DNA from: Alkaliflexus imshenetskii DSM 15055
GTDB taxonomy: Bacteria > Bacteroidota > Bacteroidia > Bacteroidales > Marinilabiliaceae
DNA length: 64,000 nt
Assembly (NCBI RefSeq): GCF_000517065.1
Contig: NZ_KI912105.1
Coordinates: forward strand, 3,534,058-3,598,057
Reading direction: 5' to 3'
Of this stretch, positions 29,101 to 35,881 are shown one piece after another (the stretch's first letter is position 1; every line of letters starts with the position of its first letter). Both the position numbers and the translations under genes were made by a program. The notes beneath the pieces were generated by a model. It worked only from the letters and a program-made list of their open reading frames with translations, was not told where the DNA came from and made no database searches.

Positions 29101-32100
29101 GGATTCTCCTGGGCTACTGCCGCTAATATTCAAACTGCCTTGGCAAATGCCATAGAAGGGGATGAAATTTGGGTCGCATCTGGTGTGTATAAGCCTACTG
29201 ATAGTAATGATCGCACAATTTCTTTCGAGTTACGCAACAATGTCAGTCTATATGGTGGTTTTGCCGGAACTGAAACTGAGCGGGGGCAGCGTAATTGGTC
29301 TCGCAACCAAACAATCCTGAGTGGGGATATTGGAGATCCAGGTGTGGCTACTGATAACAGTTATCATGTGCTAACTGCAATAGGCCTGATACAGGATATG
29401 ATTTCTACCGAAACAGTTTTCGATGGCTTTATTGTAGAAGGAGGCTACGCCACTTCCTTCACTAACAATGACTATATGGGAGGAGGAATCAGTTTGAGTC
29501 ATGCATCTCCTCTTATTCGTAATGTATGGTTTCGCGACAACTATGCCATTGGTAATGGCGGTGCAGTATCATTTTTAAACTCTTCCAGTTCTGTTTTTGC
29601 CAATGTGATATTCACGAATAACCGTTCTGAAGATGATGGCGGTGCTGTTTCTGTGCATTCTGGTGTATCATTTATAAATTGTTTATGGTACGCAAATTAT
29701 TCAGGTTCTTGGGGAGGGGCCATTCGTGGACATAACTCAGGAAGCACAATTGTCAACTCCATTTTATGGGGAAATCAGGCAGCCATTAGTTCTAATAATA
29801 TTAGTAACGTGTCAACCACTTATTCTTTAGTGGTGGATAGTTATTCGGGTACAGGAAACAAATTCGATAGCCCATTATTGCTTGACCCTGACAATGGCGA
29901 TTTTCGCTTGCGCAAAAGTTCACCTGCTATGAACTCCGGCAATGTGAATGCTCTGCCAGATTGGTTGTTGACCGATTTTGCCGGAGCCGTGCGGGTTGAT
30001 GACAATAATGTGAACATGGGACCCTTGCAAGGATTTGTTGTTGCACCCGTTATTTTGGCGCCTGGTGACAAACAATTTTTTGATTCAGATTTTTCTGAGG
30101 TAGAATTGACGTGGGGATGGGAGGATGAAGTGGCCGAGGGGCATCAATCCTATTCTATTGAGTATATGATTAATGATGGCCCAATAGAAATTACTGAACC
30201 TTTGTCTGAAACCATGTTTGAATTATGCGGCTTGAACCCAACTGACTCCATTCGTTGGCGGGTGGCAAGCGCTGACGCTGAGGGTGCTTTAACATGGACA
30301 GCATGGTCTGGGTTCAGAATCAGAAGAGAGACGCCGTTGTATGTGACAGTTAATGGTACTGGTGACGGATTCTCCTGGGCTACTGCTACCAATCTTCAGA
30401 GTGCTTTGGCAAATGCCATAGATGGGGATGAAATCTGGGTCGCATCCGGAGTGTATAAGCCCACTGAGAGTATTGACCGCACAATTTCTTTCGAGTTAAA
30501 GAACAACGTCAGTCTATATGGTGGCTTTGCAGGCAATGAAACTACTCGTGCGCAACGCAATTGGTCTAGTAACAAGACAATTCTAAGCGGAAATATTGGC
30601 GATGCTGAACTTGCAAATGATAACAGTTATCATGTGGTGAAGGCAATTGGTTCGTTCAATAATCCAATTTCGACTGAGACTGTTTTTGATGGTTTCATTG
30701 TAGAGGATGGCTTTGCAAATTATGTTTTCAACTTTAATAACCGCGGCGCAGGTATTATTCTGAACAACGCTTCACCACGTATATGCAATGTGTGGTTCCG
30801 CAATAACTTTGCCAACGGATTTGGTGGAGGCGTCTATTTCCAAAATCCAACCGCTTCAGTTTTTGCAAATGTAATTTTCACTAACAACCGTTCAAATTCC
30901 GATGGCGGTGCCGTTTACGTTAGTTCAGGAGTATCTTTTGTGAATTGTTTATGGTATGATAACTATTCTGGCGACTGGGGAGGGGCTATCTATTCGAACT
31001 CAAGTGGCAGTTCAATAGTGAATTCCATTTTGTGGGGAAATAGGGCAGCTAACAGTTACAATCAGGCTGGTAATATGAGTGTTTCCAATTCAATTGTGGA
31101 GGGCGGCTATTCCGGAACAGGAAACCTTTCGGTGGAGCCAATGTTTATCGATGCTGAGAACGGCGATTTCAGACTGCTTAAAGGTTCGCCCGCCATTGGT
31201 AAAGGTAATAACACCCGATTGCCAGAGTGGTTAGTGGCAGATTATGATGGTTTTTCAAGAGTGTATGGAAACAATGCTGATATTGGGCCTTATGAATATA
31301 AACAACCCGTAACGGTAACGCCGGCCGATAAAGGTGCTGCATCGTCCTATAACATGTTTTTGGGACTGGAATTTATCTGGGGTCTTTCCGATGGCGAAAC
31401 AACTCCGATTACCACTTTGGTGCCCGGCACCAAATACCGAATTCAGGTTTGGGCAAAAAATAATCCTGAACAGATGTTGCACGACCAGACTTTTGTGCCT
31501 GCCGGTGGATTATTTGAACTTAATCAGAACAGTATTGCTCTCGATGGATTTGATTTTGGCGCTGCTTATGAGTGGCGGGTAGCTCTGGTACAGGATGAGT
31601 TTGAGTTGTGGTCTGATGTGTCGCTCTTCTATATGGGCCGTGGTCATGTGATTCATGTGAAGGCTGGAAACACCGGAACTTCCGGAAGCGATTGGAGTGA
31701 TGCATTCGGTACACTGCATGAAGCGCTTGAGCAATCCATACCGGGCGACGAAATATGGGTAGCAGCCGGAACATATTATCCAGTAACGGTTGAAAATACA
31801 ACTTCTGTCACTGAGGATGAACGTCAGCAGGCTCTTTCCCTGAAACCCGGACTCATGATATACGGAGGATTCAATGGCACTGAAATGATTCGTCAGCAAC
31901 GGAACTATGCAGCCAATCCCACCATCATCAGTGGCGATTTAAGCAACTCAGGTGTGGAAGCATCAAGAAGCTATAACCTCTTTAGAATTGAGTCGGATGA
32001 TGTGAACATAATCAATCGTACCACATTTATGGATGGGTTGATTTTGGAGCAGGCGGCACAAAGTGCAATGGTTAATAAAAATGCTTCACCAACAGTGTAC

Positions 32101-33177
32101 AATACCATTTTTAGGTATAACAATGGAGAAAATGGTGCAGCGGTTCGAAATGAGGCCGGCAGTTCGCCTTTGTTCTATCAGGCTCTGATGCACCATAACA
32201 ATGCCAGCGTTTCAGGTGGCGCAGTATGGTCCGACGCAACTTCATCCGCTACGTTGATTAATGCAACGGTTGGATTGAATCAGGCGCCAACTACCGGCGG
32301 TGTAAATGGTGCGGCTACTGTATATAATTCAATTGTATATGGTAACACCAACCAGCAACTGTCAGGTGCTGTCGATGTTCGAAACTCATGCGTGGAGGGT
32401 GGTTTTGCTGGCGAGTCCAACACCGGATTTGACCCACTTTGGGTTGATGCGGAAGCAGCCAATTTCCGACTCTCTGAATTCAGCTCATGTATTGATATGG
32501 GCAACGTTACTCTGATGCCTGAGATGCCAACTTATGATTTGGATTTCAAAGGCCGCCTTATGAATTTGCGTGTTGATATTGGAGCTTATGAAGCGCAGTC
32601 AAAAGGTACTGTACTGGTAACCGAAACCTCTATCAGTGATGAATTATCGCTCTACAACGATTACATCCTTGTGCGCTTTGATCATCCTGTTGCGTATAAC
32701 TCTGAAGTTGGCTTAGTGGTTGATCCGCTGTTTAATTACTCCGTAGTTAAAGGAAGCGACGACTATGAAATCCGAATCTATTACTCAGGTATGGATACGG
32801 AAACGCAATATAGAATAACCATTCCGGCAAATGCAGTGAGACTGGCTACCAATCCAAATATCTGGATTAGCGAAACCGATTTGATATTTACCGTGACATC
32901 TGTATCCGACATTCATAGTGATAATTTCGGGACGATGACAGTTTGGCCAAATCCTGTAAAGGCAGGCGAAATGGTTCGCGTTACTGTTCCCCATAGTTTT
33001 GGCGCAAAACGCATCCAACTGCTCGATGCTTCAGGTCGTGTAATGACGGATGCGCCTGTTGACAGCTTCTCAGACGTGATAGAGTTAGATCAAACCAATT
33101 TCTTATCAGGCATCTATATTATTCAGGTTGTGGGTGATAATAACCGAGTATTATGGCAAAAGCTGATGATTAAGTAA
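20122..33177 (+). CDS. giant T9SS-secreted protein of ten beta-helix/Fn3-like units (choice-of-anchor Q type)
   Basis: 4351 residues, one uninterrupted frame of 13 kb. A signal peptide (~1-23, cleavage after AHA) leads into ten units beginning at residues ~25, 449, 872, 1295, 1717, 2139, 2561, 2983, 3405 and 3843. Each opens with a motif like IYVKxxGTGDGxSWA and DEIWVAAGTYKPT, continues as an N-rich right-handed parallel beta-helix (~320 residues, choice-of-anchor Q/pectin-lyase fold, ending in DFRLxxxSPA and TDxxGxPRV), and closes with a ~100-residue Fn3-like module (VSPxxG, WRVASVDxxG). A C-terminal Ig-like segment (~4170-4255) and a type A sorting domain (~4260-4351, VWPNP, SGIYIIQV, ending KLMIK) mark secretion and surface attachment by the type IX system. 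I see no catalytic motif; a surface adhesin or glycan-binding role is inferred. It has its own promoter and terminator. Confidence 0.92.
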   Translation: MKHFYCALFLLVAFLFFSLDAHATIRYVKPGAQSTAWQGKSNVYSDLQLALADAVSGDEIWVAAGLYKPTTGTDRTISFQLGNGVKLYGGFSGNETVLTQRNWQLNKTVLSGNIGSTSLSSDNSCQVLQVLGTSESPYNNLVVIDGVIIEDGYADILTNNRHRAGGLLVTFAKLQVSNTWIRNCYAIYDGGGSHVDAFSDVTFANVIFTNNRANRGGGLYDNGNIDVINSLFYNNTAAHQAGALYRVLASDRSVVNSIFWANRDATGVKHFWLSDNVTYSCVEGGLSGVGNISDNPNFSAPANGNFNLSSDSPCINKGSNASVPSWLKTDFSGRNRIVYGQVDMGPFEADIHVLQGVYPLQNEMLLSSTTEVTLKWRWLIDAPDDILQYNLSYRIGNAGWQIVNNISDFEYNLTGLTPGSVIEWYVSAVSQDDEFVTETYKFSVRSNGPLHVKANGNGTGFTWSDATSLQHALSIANAGDEIWVAAGIYYPTSGSDRNASFVLKDGVSLYGGFEGTETSLQQRNWRTNQTILSGNIGNAALDTDNSYHVVKAVGNDTNPVTDATLFDGFIIEKGYANQYSNDNNNGGGILLLNASPRVVNVWFRNNYSASRGGAVYGNGTSNAVFANVIFTDNRSNDDGAGAYALGPMTFYNCLWYNNEAVYYGSAVATNSSSNNVRVINSIAWKNPSYRMQPEFRFINLDNVLVLSNTGATVIAQDPAFLDEDDYDFRLRAGSPAVGSGNGFALPQWVTIDYFGNPILPGNTVNLGPIQGEVVTPAAVSPSYRDVLSNLTTATLEWGWDGKGVPQNHSSFTLEYKIDNGNVNVVNGIAALSYPLSGLSPSNKVNWRVASVDHSGNKSWSAWSEFFIKRISPIYVKSNGTGTGASWATATNLQSALANAIPSDEIWVAAGTHRPTATNDRNASFKIGDDIKLLGGFSGTETQANQRNWRANETILCGDIGTLNVNTDNCYNVVTIIGTFFDPITSSTRMDGFIIQNGNASLSYRYTYLGAGLYVSKASPVITNVWFRNNVATGSGGAVFVENSADYEAVFGNVLFTGNHSNGSGGGASGRPGVSYYNCVWYNNSASNSGGGLAANMPGTKVVNSIFWENSAGNSSNDLTNVTTTNSLFLGASATGHVNANPLFYDSDGFDFTLRDNSPALNAGNVEMMPDWLDFDFNGAPRVADGKINMGLLQGFVTAPINAFPAHNQLIEFSDASVNLEWTWLTEIPEGVLSYTLEYQVSGESVQVVPNISGTSYALSGLAGSSHVKWRVSAVTGSGDMLWSYPSEFIISRAHPIYVSTNGIGDGTSWENAANLPAALAMAIPGDKIWVSAGTYKPSATGDRTASFQLKDRVSLFGGFKGDETELTQRNWHLNKTILSGDIGASDVNTDNSYRVVSAIGTSANPISTETIFDGFIVERGYADFINSNNNHRGAGMYFSFASPMIRNVWFRDNFATGNGGAVYYLNASSSVFANVIFTNNGSNTDGGAVYVNSGVSFINCLWHNNTASGWGGAIRGGASGNSIVNSILWGNLAGNSNQISNVLTTYSLIEGGYSGIGNLSDNPLLISPENSDFRLAVGSPAVGAGNVVSVPQWLLSDYAGMPRIVEGKVNMGPLQGAVETPVISYPLNNEFLSADITTVELSWTWKNAVPENHATYLVEYVINGNVSVQSEALTETVFELSGLNPLDLVSWRVASVDNGGALIWTQKSEFRIRRGQPIYVKPDGTGDGSSWESATGLQSALSMALASDEIWASAGTYKPTNDNDRIVSFRLKDKVELYGGFAGDETSREQRNWHLHKTILSGDIGEPDVNTDNSYRVVSAVGTADNPITTETIFDGFIVERGYADFNSSNNHRGGGMYLIFASPSIRNVWFRDNFATSFGGAIYYANASASVFANVIFTNNRSNADGGAVYVNSGVSFVNCLWYNNYSGDWGGAIRGTSSGNSIVNSILWGNQAAISSNNISNVLTSYSIVEGGYSGIANLNVNPLIFNPQNGDFRLRTGSPAVESGSVEALPDWLLTDYLGKPRVTESKVNRGPIQGFVVTPSTHSPESGTYIDLDASIVQLAWIFDNEQTSNHLHYLVEYVINDGVTEVSEPITEKAFELSGLNSLDKVAWRVASEDAIGNVNWSGWSEFFVTRGHPIFVTENGTGDGSSWANATSLKVALNMALPTDEIWVAAGTYMPTDDDDRTASFQLKDRISLYGGFAGTETAREERNWNLNKTILSGNIGDANIAEDNSYRVVSAVGTIVNPITTETIFDGFIVERGYADFNSNNHHRGGGMYLSFASPMIRNVWFRDNFASGFGGAVYYLNSSSSVFANVIFTNNRSNSDGGAVNVNSGVSFVNCLWYNNYSDNWGGAIRGSSSGSSIVNSIFWNNRAAISSNNVSNLTATYSILEGGYSGTGNINENPLFIDAAAFDFRLQSDSPALESGNIDAIPQWLMTDYFGSPRVNDNKVSRGPIEGGNPVPVIVSPQNGEIFASDVSSMELVWMWNNAQPASHLYYVVEYSVNGANVVVSEPLTDQTFEIAEVNPFDKFTWRVASVDAQGNLNWSNWSDFIIRRDGPFFVKSDGTGDGSSWANAAGLQFALNQAVFGDEIWMAAGIYKPTSNNDRTISFIIKDGIKLFGGFAGTETGRNERNWHVNKTILSGNIGDINVAEDNSYRVIIASGTMENPISSETVLDGFIVEGGYANSFSNNNHRGAGLFLNNASPLIRNVWFRDNFADGVGGAVSFLNASTSVFANVIFTNNRSDSDGGAVFVHSGVSFINCLWYANYSGDWGGAIRGNSSGSTIVNSILWGNQAARNFNNISNVSTTYSLVGENYSGTGNIIMNPLLVDPDNDDFRLRKGSPALDSGNIDAVPEWLLTDFAGSLRVDDNKVNMGPLQGYIVAPVIIAPLDKHFFNSDISEVELTWGWEDEEAEGHQYFYVEYMINDDPVELTSPLVEASFELSSLNPTDGIRWRVASVDAEGVLTWTAWSGFRIKRETPIYVTVDGTGDGFSWATAANIQTALANAIEGDEIWVASGVYKPTDSNDRTISFELRNNVSLYGGFAGTETERGQRNWSRNQTILSGDIGDPGVATDNSYHVLTAIGLIQDMISTETVFDGFIVEGGYATSFTNNDYMGGGISLSHASPLIRNVWFRDNYAIGNGGAVSFLNSSSSVFANVIFTNNRSEDDGGAVSVHSGVSFINCLWYANYSGSWGGAIRGHNSGSTIVNSILWGNQAAISSNNISNVSTTYSLVVDSYSGTGNKFDSPLLLDPDNGDFRLRKSSPAMNSGNVNALPDWLLTDFAGAVRVDDNNVNMGPLQGFVVAPVILAPGDKQFFDSDFSEVELTWGWEDEVAEGHQSYSIEYMINDGPIEITEPLSETMFELCGLNPTDSIRWRVASADAEGALTWTAWSGFRIRRETPLYVTVNGTGDGFSWATATNLQSALANAIDGDEIWVASGVYKPTESIDRTISFELKNNVSLYGGFAGNETTRAQRNWSSNKTILSGNIGDAELANDNSYHVVKAIGSFNNPISTETVFDGFIVEDGFANYVFNFNNRGAGIILNNASPRICNVWFRNNFANGFGGGVYFQNPTASVFANVIFTNNRSNSDGGAVYVSSGVSFVNCLWYDNYSGDWGGAIYSNSSGSSIVNSILWGNRAANSYNQAGNMSVSNSIVEGGYSGTGNLSVEPMFIDAENGDFRLLKGSPAIGKGNNTRLPEWLVADYDGFSRVYGNNADIGPYEYKQPVTVTPADKGAASSYNMFLGLEFIWGLSDGETTPITTLVPGTKYRIQVWAKNNPEQMLHDQTFVPAGGLFELNQNSIALDGFDFGAAYEWRVALVQDEFELWSDVSLFYMGRGHVIHVKAGNTGTSGSDWSDAFGTLHEALEQSIPGDEIWVAAGTYYPVTVENTTSVTEDERQQALSLKPGLMIYGGFNGTEMIRQQRNYAANPTIISGDLSNSGVEASRSYNLFRIESDDVNIINRTTFMDGLILEQAAQSAMVNKNASPTVYNTIFRYNNGENGAAVRNEAGSSPLFYQALMHHNNASVSGGAVWSDATSSATLINATVGLNQAPTTGGVNGAATVYNSIVYGNTNQQLSGAVDVRNSCVEGGFAGESNTGFDPLWVDAEAANFRLSEFSSCIDMGNVTLMPEMPTYDLDFKGRLMNLRVDIGAYEAQSKGTVLVTETSISDELSLYNDYILVRFDHPVAYNSEVGLVVDPLFNYSVVKGSDDYEIRIYYSGMDTETQYRITIPANAVRLATNPNIWISETDLIFTVTSVSDIHSDNFGTMTVWPNPVKAGEMVRVTVPHSFGAKRIQLLDASGRVMTDAPVDSFSDVIELDQTNFLSGIYIIQVVGDNNRVLWQKLMIK
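21466..31647 (+). repeat. eight tandem in-frame ~1266-bp coding units
   Basis: Units 2-9 start at 21466, 22735, 24004, 25270, 26536, 27802, 29068 and 30334. The spacing is 1269, 1269, then five times 1266 bases, with unit 9 being 1314. Units 1 and 10 flank this block. Units 4, 5 and 6 share long nearly identical nucleotide stretches (around 24330, 25600 and 26870), and units 7 and 8 share others (around 28510 and 29775). Similarity this patchy points to recent duplication and exchange between units rather than uniform divergence. Confidence 0.85.
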
Positions 33178-33186
33178 CATTACCAA

Positions 33187-33223
33187 AAAAGAGGCTGTCA
33201 CTTCACAATTGACAGCCTCTTTT
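33187..33223 (+). terminator. intrinsic terminator of the giant gene
   Basis: AAAAGAGGCTGTCA (33187-33200) pairs perfectly with TGACAGCCTCTTTT (33210-33223) around a nine-base loop, ten bases after the stop codon, followed by more T residues. The following 240 bases up to the Lrp gene are AT-rich with no further feature seen. Confidence 0.9.
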
Positions 33224-33466
33224 ATTTTTCATTGAGAATGGTTTCTGATGATGCACTGTTAAAACTTGCTAACTTAGACACATACAAATAGATGATGGAT
33301 ATCATATTTGTTTTCTGTTTGTTATTAATTTGCTTAAACTTTTGGATTATAATTGATAATTTAATTACAATTTATTGGATTATATACTCTATTGTTATAA
33401 ATTCGTGCTGATTGTGATATAAATCGTATACAATAGTGATAAATTGTTATAGTATTAATTTTCAAT

Positions 33467-33931
33467 ATGGATTCGAATTTACAAATTGATAGTCTGGATA
33501 GAAAAATCCTTGCACTGGTAACAAAAAATGCACGCATTCCATTTCTGGAGGTAGCTCGCGAATGTAAAGTATCCGGTGCAGCCATACACCAACGTATTCA
33601 ACGTTTAATGAATATTGGTGTGATTAAAGGTTCAGAATTTGTTTTGAATCCTTCAAAAATTGGCTACCATACCTGTGCCTTCATGGGTATTTTCCTGAAA
33701 AAAGCCAGTTTGTTTGATAAGGTAGTTCAAATGCTGGAGCAGGTGCCTGAAATTGTGGAGTGTCATTACACCACTGGCCAATATGCCATTTTTATTAAGA
33801 TATACGCCAAGAGCAATGAACACCTCAAGCGTATTTTGCACGACAAGTTGCAATCCATTCCGGGTATATCTTCAACGGAAACCATCATTTCGCTCGATGA
33901 GTCGTTTAAAAGACAAATTCCCATCGATTAA
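33467..33931 (+). CDS. Lrp/AsnC-family transcriptional regulator
   Basis: 154 residues, the normal length. The N-terminal helix-turn-helix (~6-60, LDRKILALVTKNARIPFLEV then GAAIHQRIQRLMNIGVI) is followed by a RAM/ACT-like ligand and oligomerisation domain (~68-150). Such proteins bind DNA as octamers or similar assemblies and respond to amino acids. The ligand is unknown. A role for aromatic amino acids cannot be argued from position alone, since the aromatic operon is 16 kb away. It is monocistronic and ends at a hairpin shared with the convergent 5'-nucleotidase gene. Confidence 0.93.
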   Translation: MDSNLQIDSLDRKILALVTKNARIPFLEVARECKVSGAAIHQRIQRLMNIGVIKGSEFVLNPSKIGYHTCAFMGIFLKKASLFDKVVQMLEQVPEIVECHYTTGQYAIFIKIYAKSNEHLKRILHDKLQSIPGISSTETIISLDESFKRQIPID

Positions 33932-33968
33932 CATCCGATTGAAATAGAGCGATATTGAAATAGAATTT

Positions 33969-33998
33969 ACAGGCTGCCCGATTTTTCTGGCGGCCTGT
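33969..33998. terminator. hairpin between convergent Lrp and 5'-nucleotidase genes
   Basis: ACAGGCTGCC (33969-33978) pairs with GGCGGCCTGT (33989-33998), with one G-U pair, immediately before the stop codon of the minus-strand gene and 38 bases after that of the Lrp gene. TTTAAT follows on the plus strand. Confidence 0.7.
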
Positions 33999-34910
33999 TT
34001 AATTTATAACCTGATAGGGATTACTCTCCAATCTTGTTTCTCCTTTGTCAAAAACCAAATCGATGCGACCTAACCGCACACCACTGGCACCGGAATGAAT
34101 GATTGCTACCGGTTTGCCCGCTTTGTTGATAACATATTCAGGCTCTTCCATAGTACGGTGTGAGTGCCCCCCCAGAATTAAATCGATGTGGCTAGTATCG
34201 GCTGCAAGCGTTAAATCGTCTACGCGGCCATGGCTCATCTTATATCCCAAATGACTTAGCGCAATAACGTAATGGCATTTCTGATTCTTTTTTAGCATAC
34301 GCGCTGTTTCGTCGCCGGTGGCAATTGGGTCAAGGTATTTCAGACCTGCATAATTGTTTGTATTTACCAAACCATTGGGGTCAATTCCAAGGCCTACGAT
34401 GCCGATTTTAATTTTTCCTTTTTGAATTACAATCCAGGGCTTAGTTTTCCCTTCCAGAACGGTGTTTTCGACCTGGTAATTGGTTGATACAAAAGGAAAT
34501 GTTGCATGAGGCAGTTGTTGGCTGAGGCTTTCCATGCCATTGTCAAACTCGTGATTGCCAAGCGTGGAAGCATCATAGCCCATTTTTGACATCAATTGCA
34601 GTTCAAGGCGACCTTCGTAAAAATTGTAGTATGGGGTGCCCTGAAAAATATCGCCAGAGTCCAGAAGTAGCACATGTTGGTTCTCTTTTCTGATTGAACT
34701 TATCAGAGCTGCACGTCTGGCAAATCCACCCATCCCCGGAAATCGGCTGTGGTTATCGGGAAACGGGTCTATCTGGCTGTGTAGATCACTTGTGTGCAAT
34801 ATCACAATCCTTTCGGGTGAATGGCCAAAGAATGCCCTGCCTGTTGTTGGAAGCGCCAGAAATGCTGAGCCCGCAAGCGTGGTTTTGATAAAGTTTCTGC
34901 GATTGAGCAT
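33999..34910 (-). CDS. exported metallophosphoesterase, 5'-nucleotidase catalytic half (UshA-like)
   Basis: 303 residues. The N-terminus MLNRRNFIKTT... followed by an alanine-rich hydrophobic stretch is a twin-arginine-type export signal. The calcineurin-like dimetal site is complete: LHTSDLHSQ (Asp, His), LLDSGDIFQGT (Asp), LGNHEFDNG (Asn, His) and ILGGHSHR (His-x-His). It matches the N-terminal catalytic domain of UshA-type nucleotidases, which remove phosphate from extracytoplasmic nucleotides. The substrate-specificity domain usually fused behind it is the separate gene immediately upstream in the same operon, with 48 bases between. The two products probably act together in the periplasm. 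Confidence 0.9.
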   Translation of the reverse strand: MLNRRNFIKTTLAGSAFLALPTTGRAFFGHSPERIVILHTSDLHSQIDPFPDNHSRFPGMGGFARRAALISSIRKENQHVLLLDSGDIFQGTPYYNFYEGRLELQLMSKMGYDASTLGNHEFDNGMESLSQQLPHATFPFVSTNYQVENTVLEGKTKPWIVIQKGKIKIGIVGLGIDPNGLVNTNNYAGLKYLDPIATGDETARMLKKNQKCHYVIALSHLGYKMSHGRVDDLTLAADTSHIDLILGGHSHRTMEEPEYVINKAGKPVAIIHSGASGVRLGRIDLVFDKGETRLESNPYQVIN

Positions 34911-34958
34911 GGTATTTTTATGATTTTTGCCTGTGGGCAGATGATAAAATAAGTTCGG

Positions 34959-35717
34959 TTAGCCGATAACAGTAATCCTCACGCGCCTGTCAGCCACAAT
35001 GGGCTGCCCATTGCTGTGTAACATTTTTATATGGGCAATAATCAAATCTCTGATTTTTGCCTCGGCAGTTAAAATATGCTCCGATTCCTGAAACACATCG
35101 TAACCATCACCACCATTTGCCAGATAGTCCGATGTTACAACCCAGTATTCTGTAGTGTCTGTCAGAGGCTTTCCGCCAATTGTAATGTTTTCTGCATTTT
35201 CGCCTTCCATTGTAAATGTGGCACCCGAAATGCCATCGCCCTGCGATTTGGCTATGTGATTGAATAGCCTTTTTATTTGAATCCCGTTTAGCTTTACCAC
35301 TGTCATCTGGTTTTCAAAGGGCATCACCTCAAAGGCATTGCGCATGGTTACTTTTCCTTGTTGAAGCGGCGCCCTTAAACCTCTTACATTTATTAAGCTC
35401 ATAATCTCAATACCTGAGATGCCCGATTCGGCTAAAAACGCAGCACCTGCCTGCAATACCAGATCTGCAACAAAGTTCGAGAGTGGACTTTCTGGCTTTT
35501 CAGAGCGCATGTAAGTTTCATTAAAACCAATCACTTCATCCATGAGCAGATTGAGCGTGTCGCGGTATGGTTCAATTAGCGCCAACATGCTGCTATCAGC
35601 GCCAACAGTTTTATCTATGGTGAGGAGTTCATGGTTTGCCAAACGCCCCGAAACTTTATTCTGGCATGAGGCGAAGCTCACTAATATGATAATGGCGAAA
35701 AGTTGTATAAATCGCAT
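34959..35717 (-). CDS. 5'-nucleotidase C-terminal (substrate-binding) domain lipoprotein
   Basis: 252 residues with a lipoprotein signal (SFASC, Cys19). The rest corresponds to the 5_nucleotid_C domain: SPLSNFVADLV, a region resembling the NxGGxR stretch (here INVRGLRAP), and YWVVTSDYLANGGDGYDVF, which resembles the nucleotide-stacking NDFLAxGGDGY motif, so adenine or nucleoside recognition looks intact. Alone it lacks the metal centre; the catalytic half is the next gene. Splitting the enzyme into a lipid-anchored binding subunit and a Tat-exported catalytic subunit is an arrangement I have seen described for Bacteroidota, but complex formation is inference. Confidence 0.88.
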   Translation of the reverse strand: MRFIQLFAIIILVSFASCQNKVSGRLANHELLTIDKTVGADSSMLALIEPYRDTLNLLMDEVIGFNETYMRSEKPESPLSNFVADLVLQAGAAFLAESGISGIEIMSLINVRGLRAPLQQGKVTMRNAFEVMPFENQMTVVKLNGIQIKRLFNHIAKSQGDGISGATFTMEGENAENITIGGKPLTDTTEYWVVTSDYLANGGDGYDVFQESEHILTAEAKIRDLIIAHIKMLHSNGQPIVADRRVRITVIG

Positions 35718-35743
35718 AGCGTATAATTAACGAATTTGGGCAT

Positions 35744-35818
35744 CAAAAATAGCGGATAAATATTTACTCAGATTGATATTTGTCAGGCTTCCTGTTATTT
35801 CATGTTTTGTTAACTTTG
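35744..35818. promoter_or_regulatory. divergent -7 boxes between the 5'-nucleotidase operon and the UDG gene
   Basis: Minus strand: TATTTTTG read from 35751 to 35744, 27 bases before the lipoprotein ATG. Plus strand: TAACTTTG at 35811-35818, 64 bases before the UDG ATG. Both match TAnnTTTG, but neither has a well-spaced TTTG upstream. Confidence 0.45.
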
Positions 35819-35881
35819 GGAACAGGTTGCTTTTTATCCTTTTCAAGATTAGAACAACTATTTTTATCAAAATGTTTTAAT

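Noticed and set aside
21466-31647. Regular repeats considered as a CRISPR array or other non-coding tandem array
   Set aside because: The period is ~1266 bases, in frame throughout, and each unit encodes the same protein fold. There are no short direct repeats with spacers.
31510-31899. A 129-codon antisense frame in unit 10 of the giant gene
   Set aside because: It is antisense to a clearly periodic coding region and carries no signal or domain.
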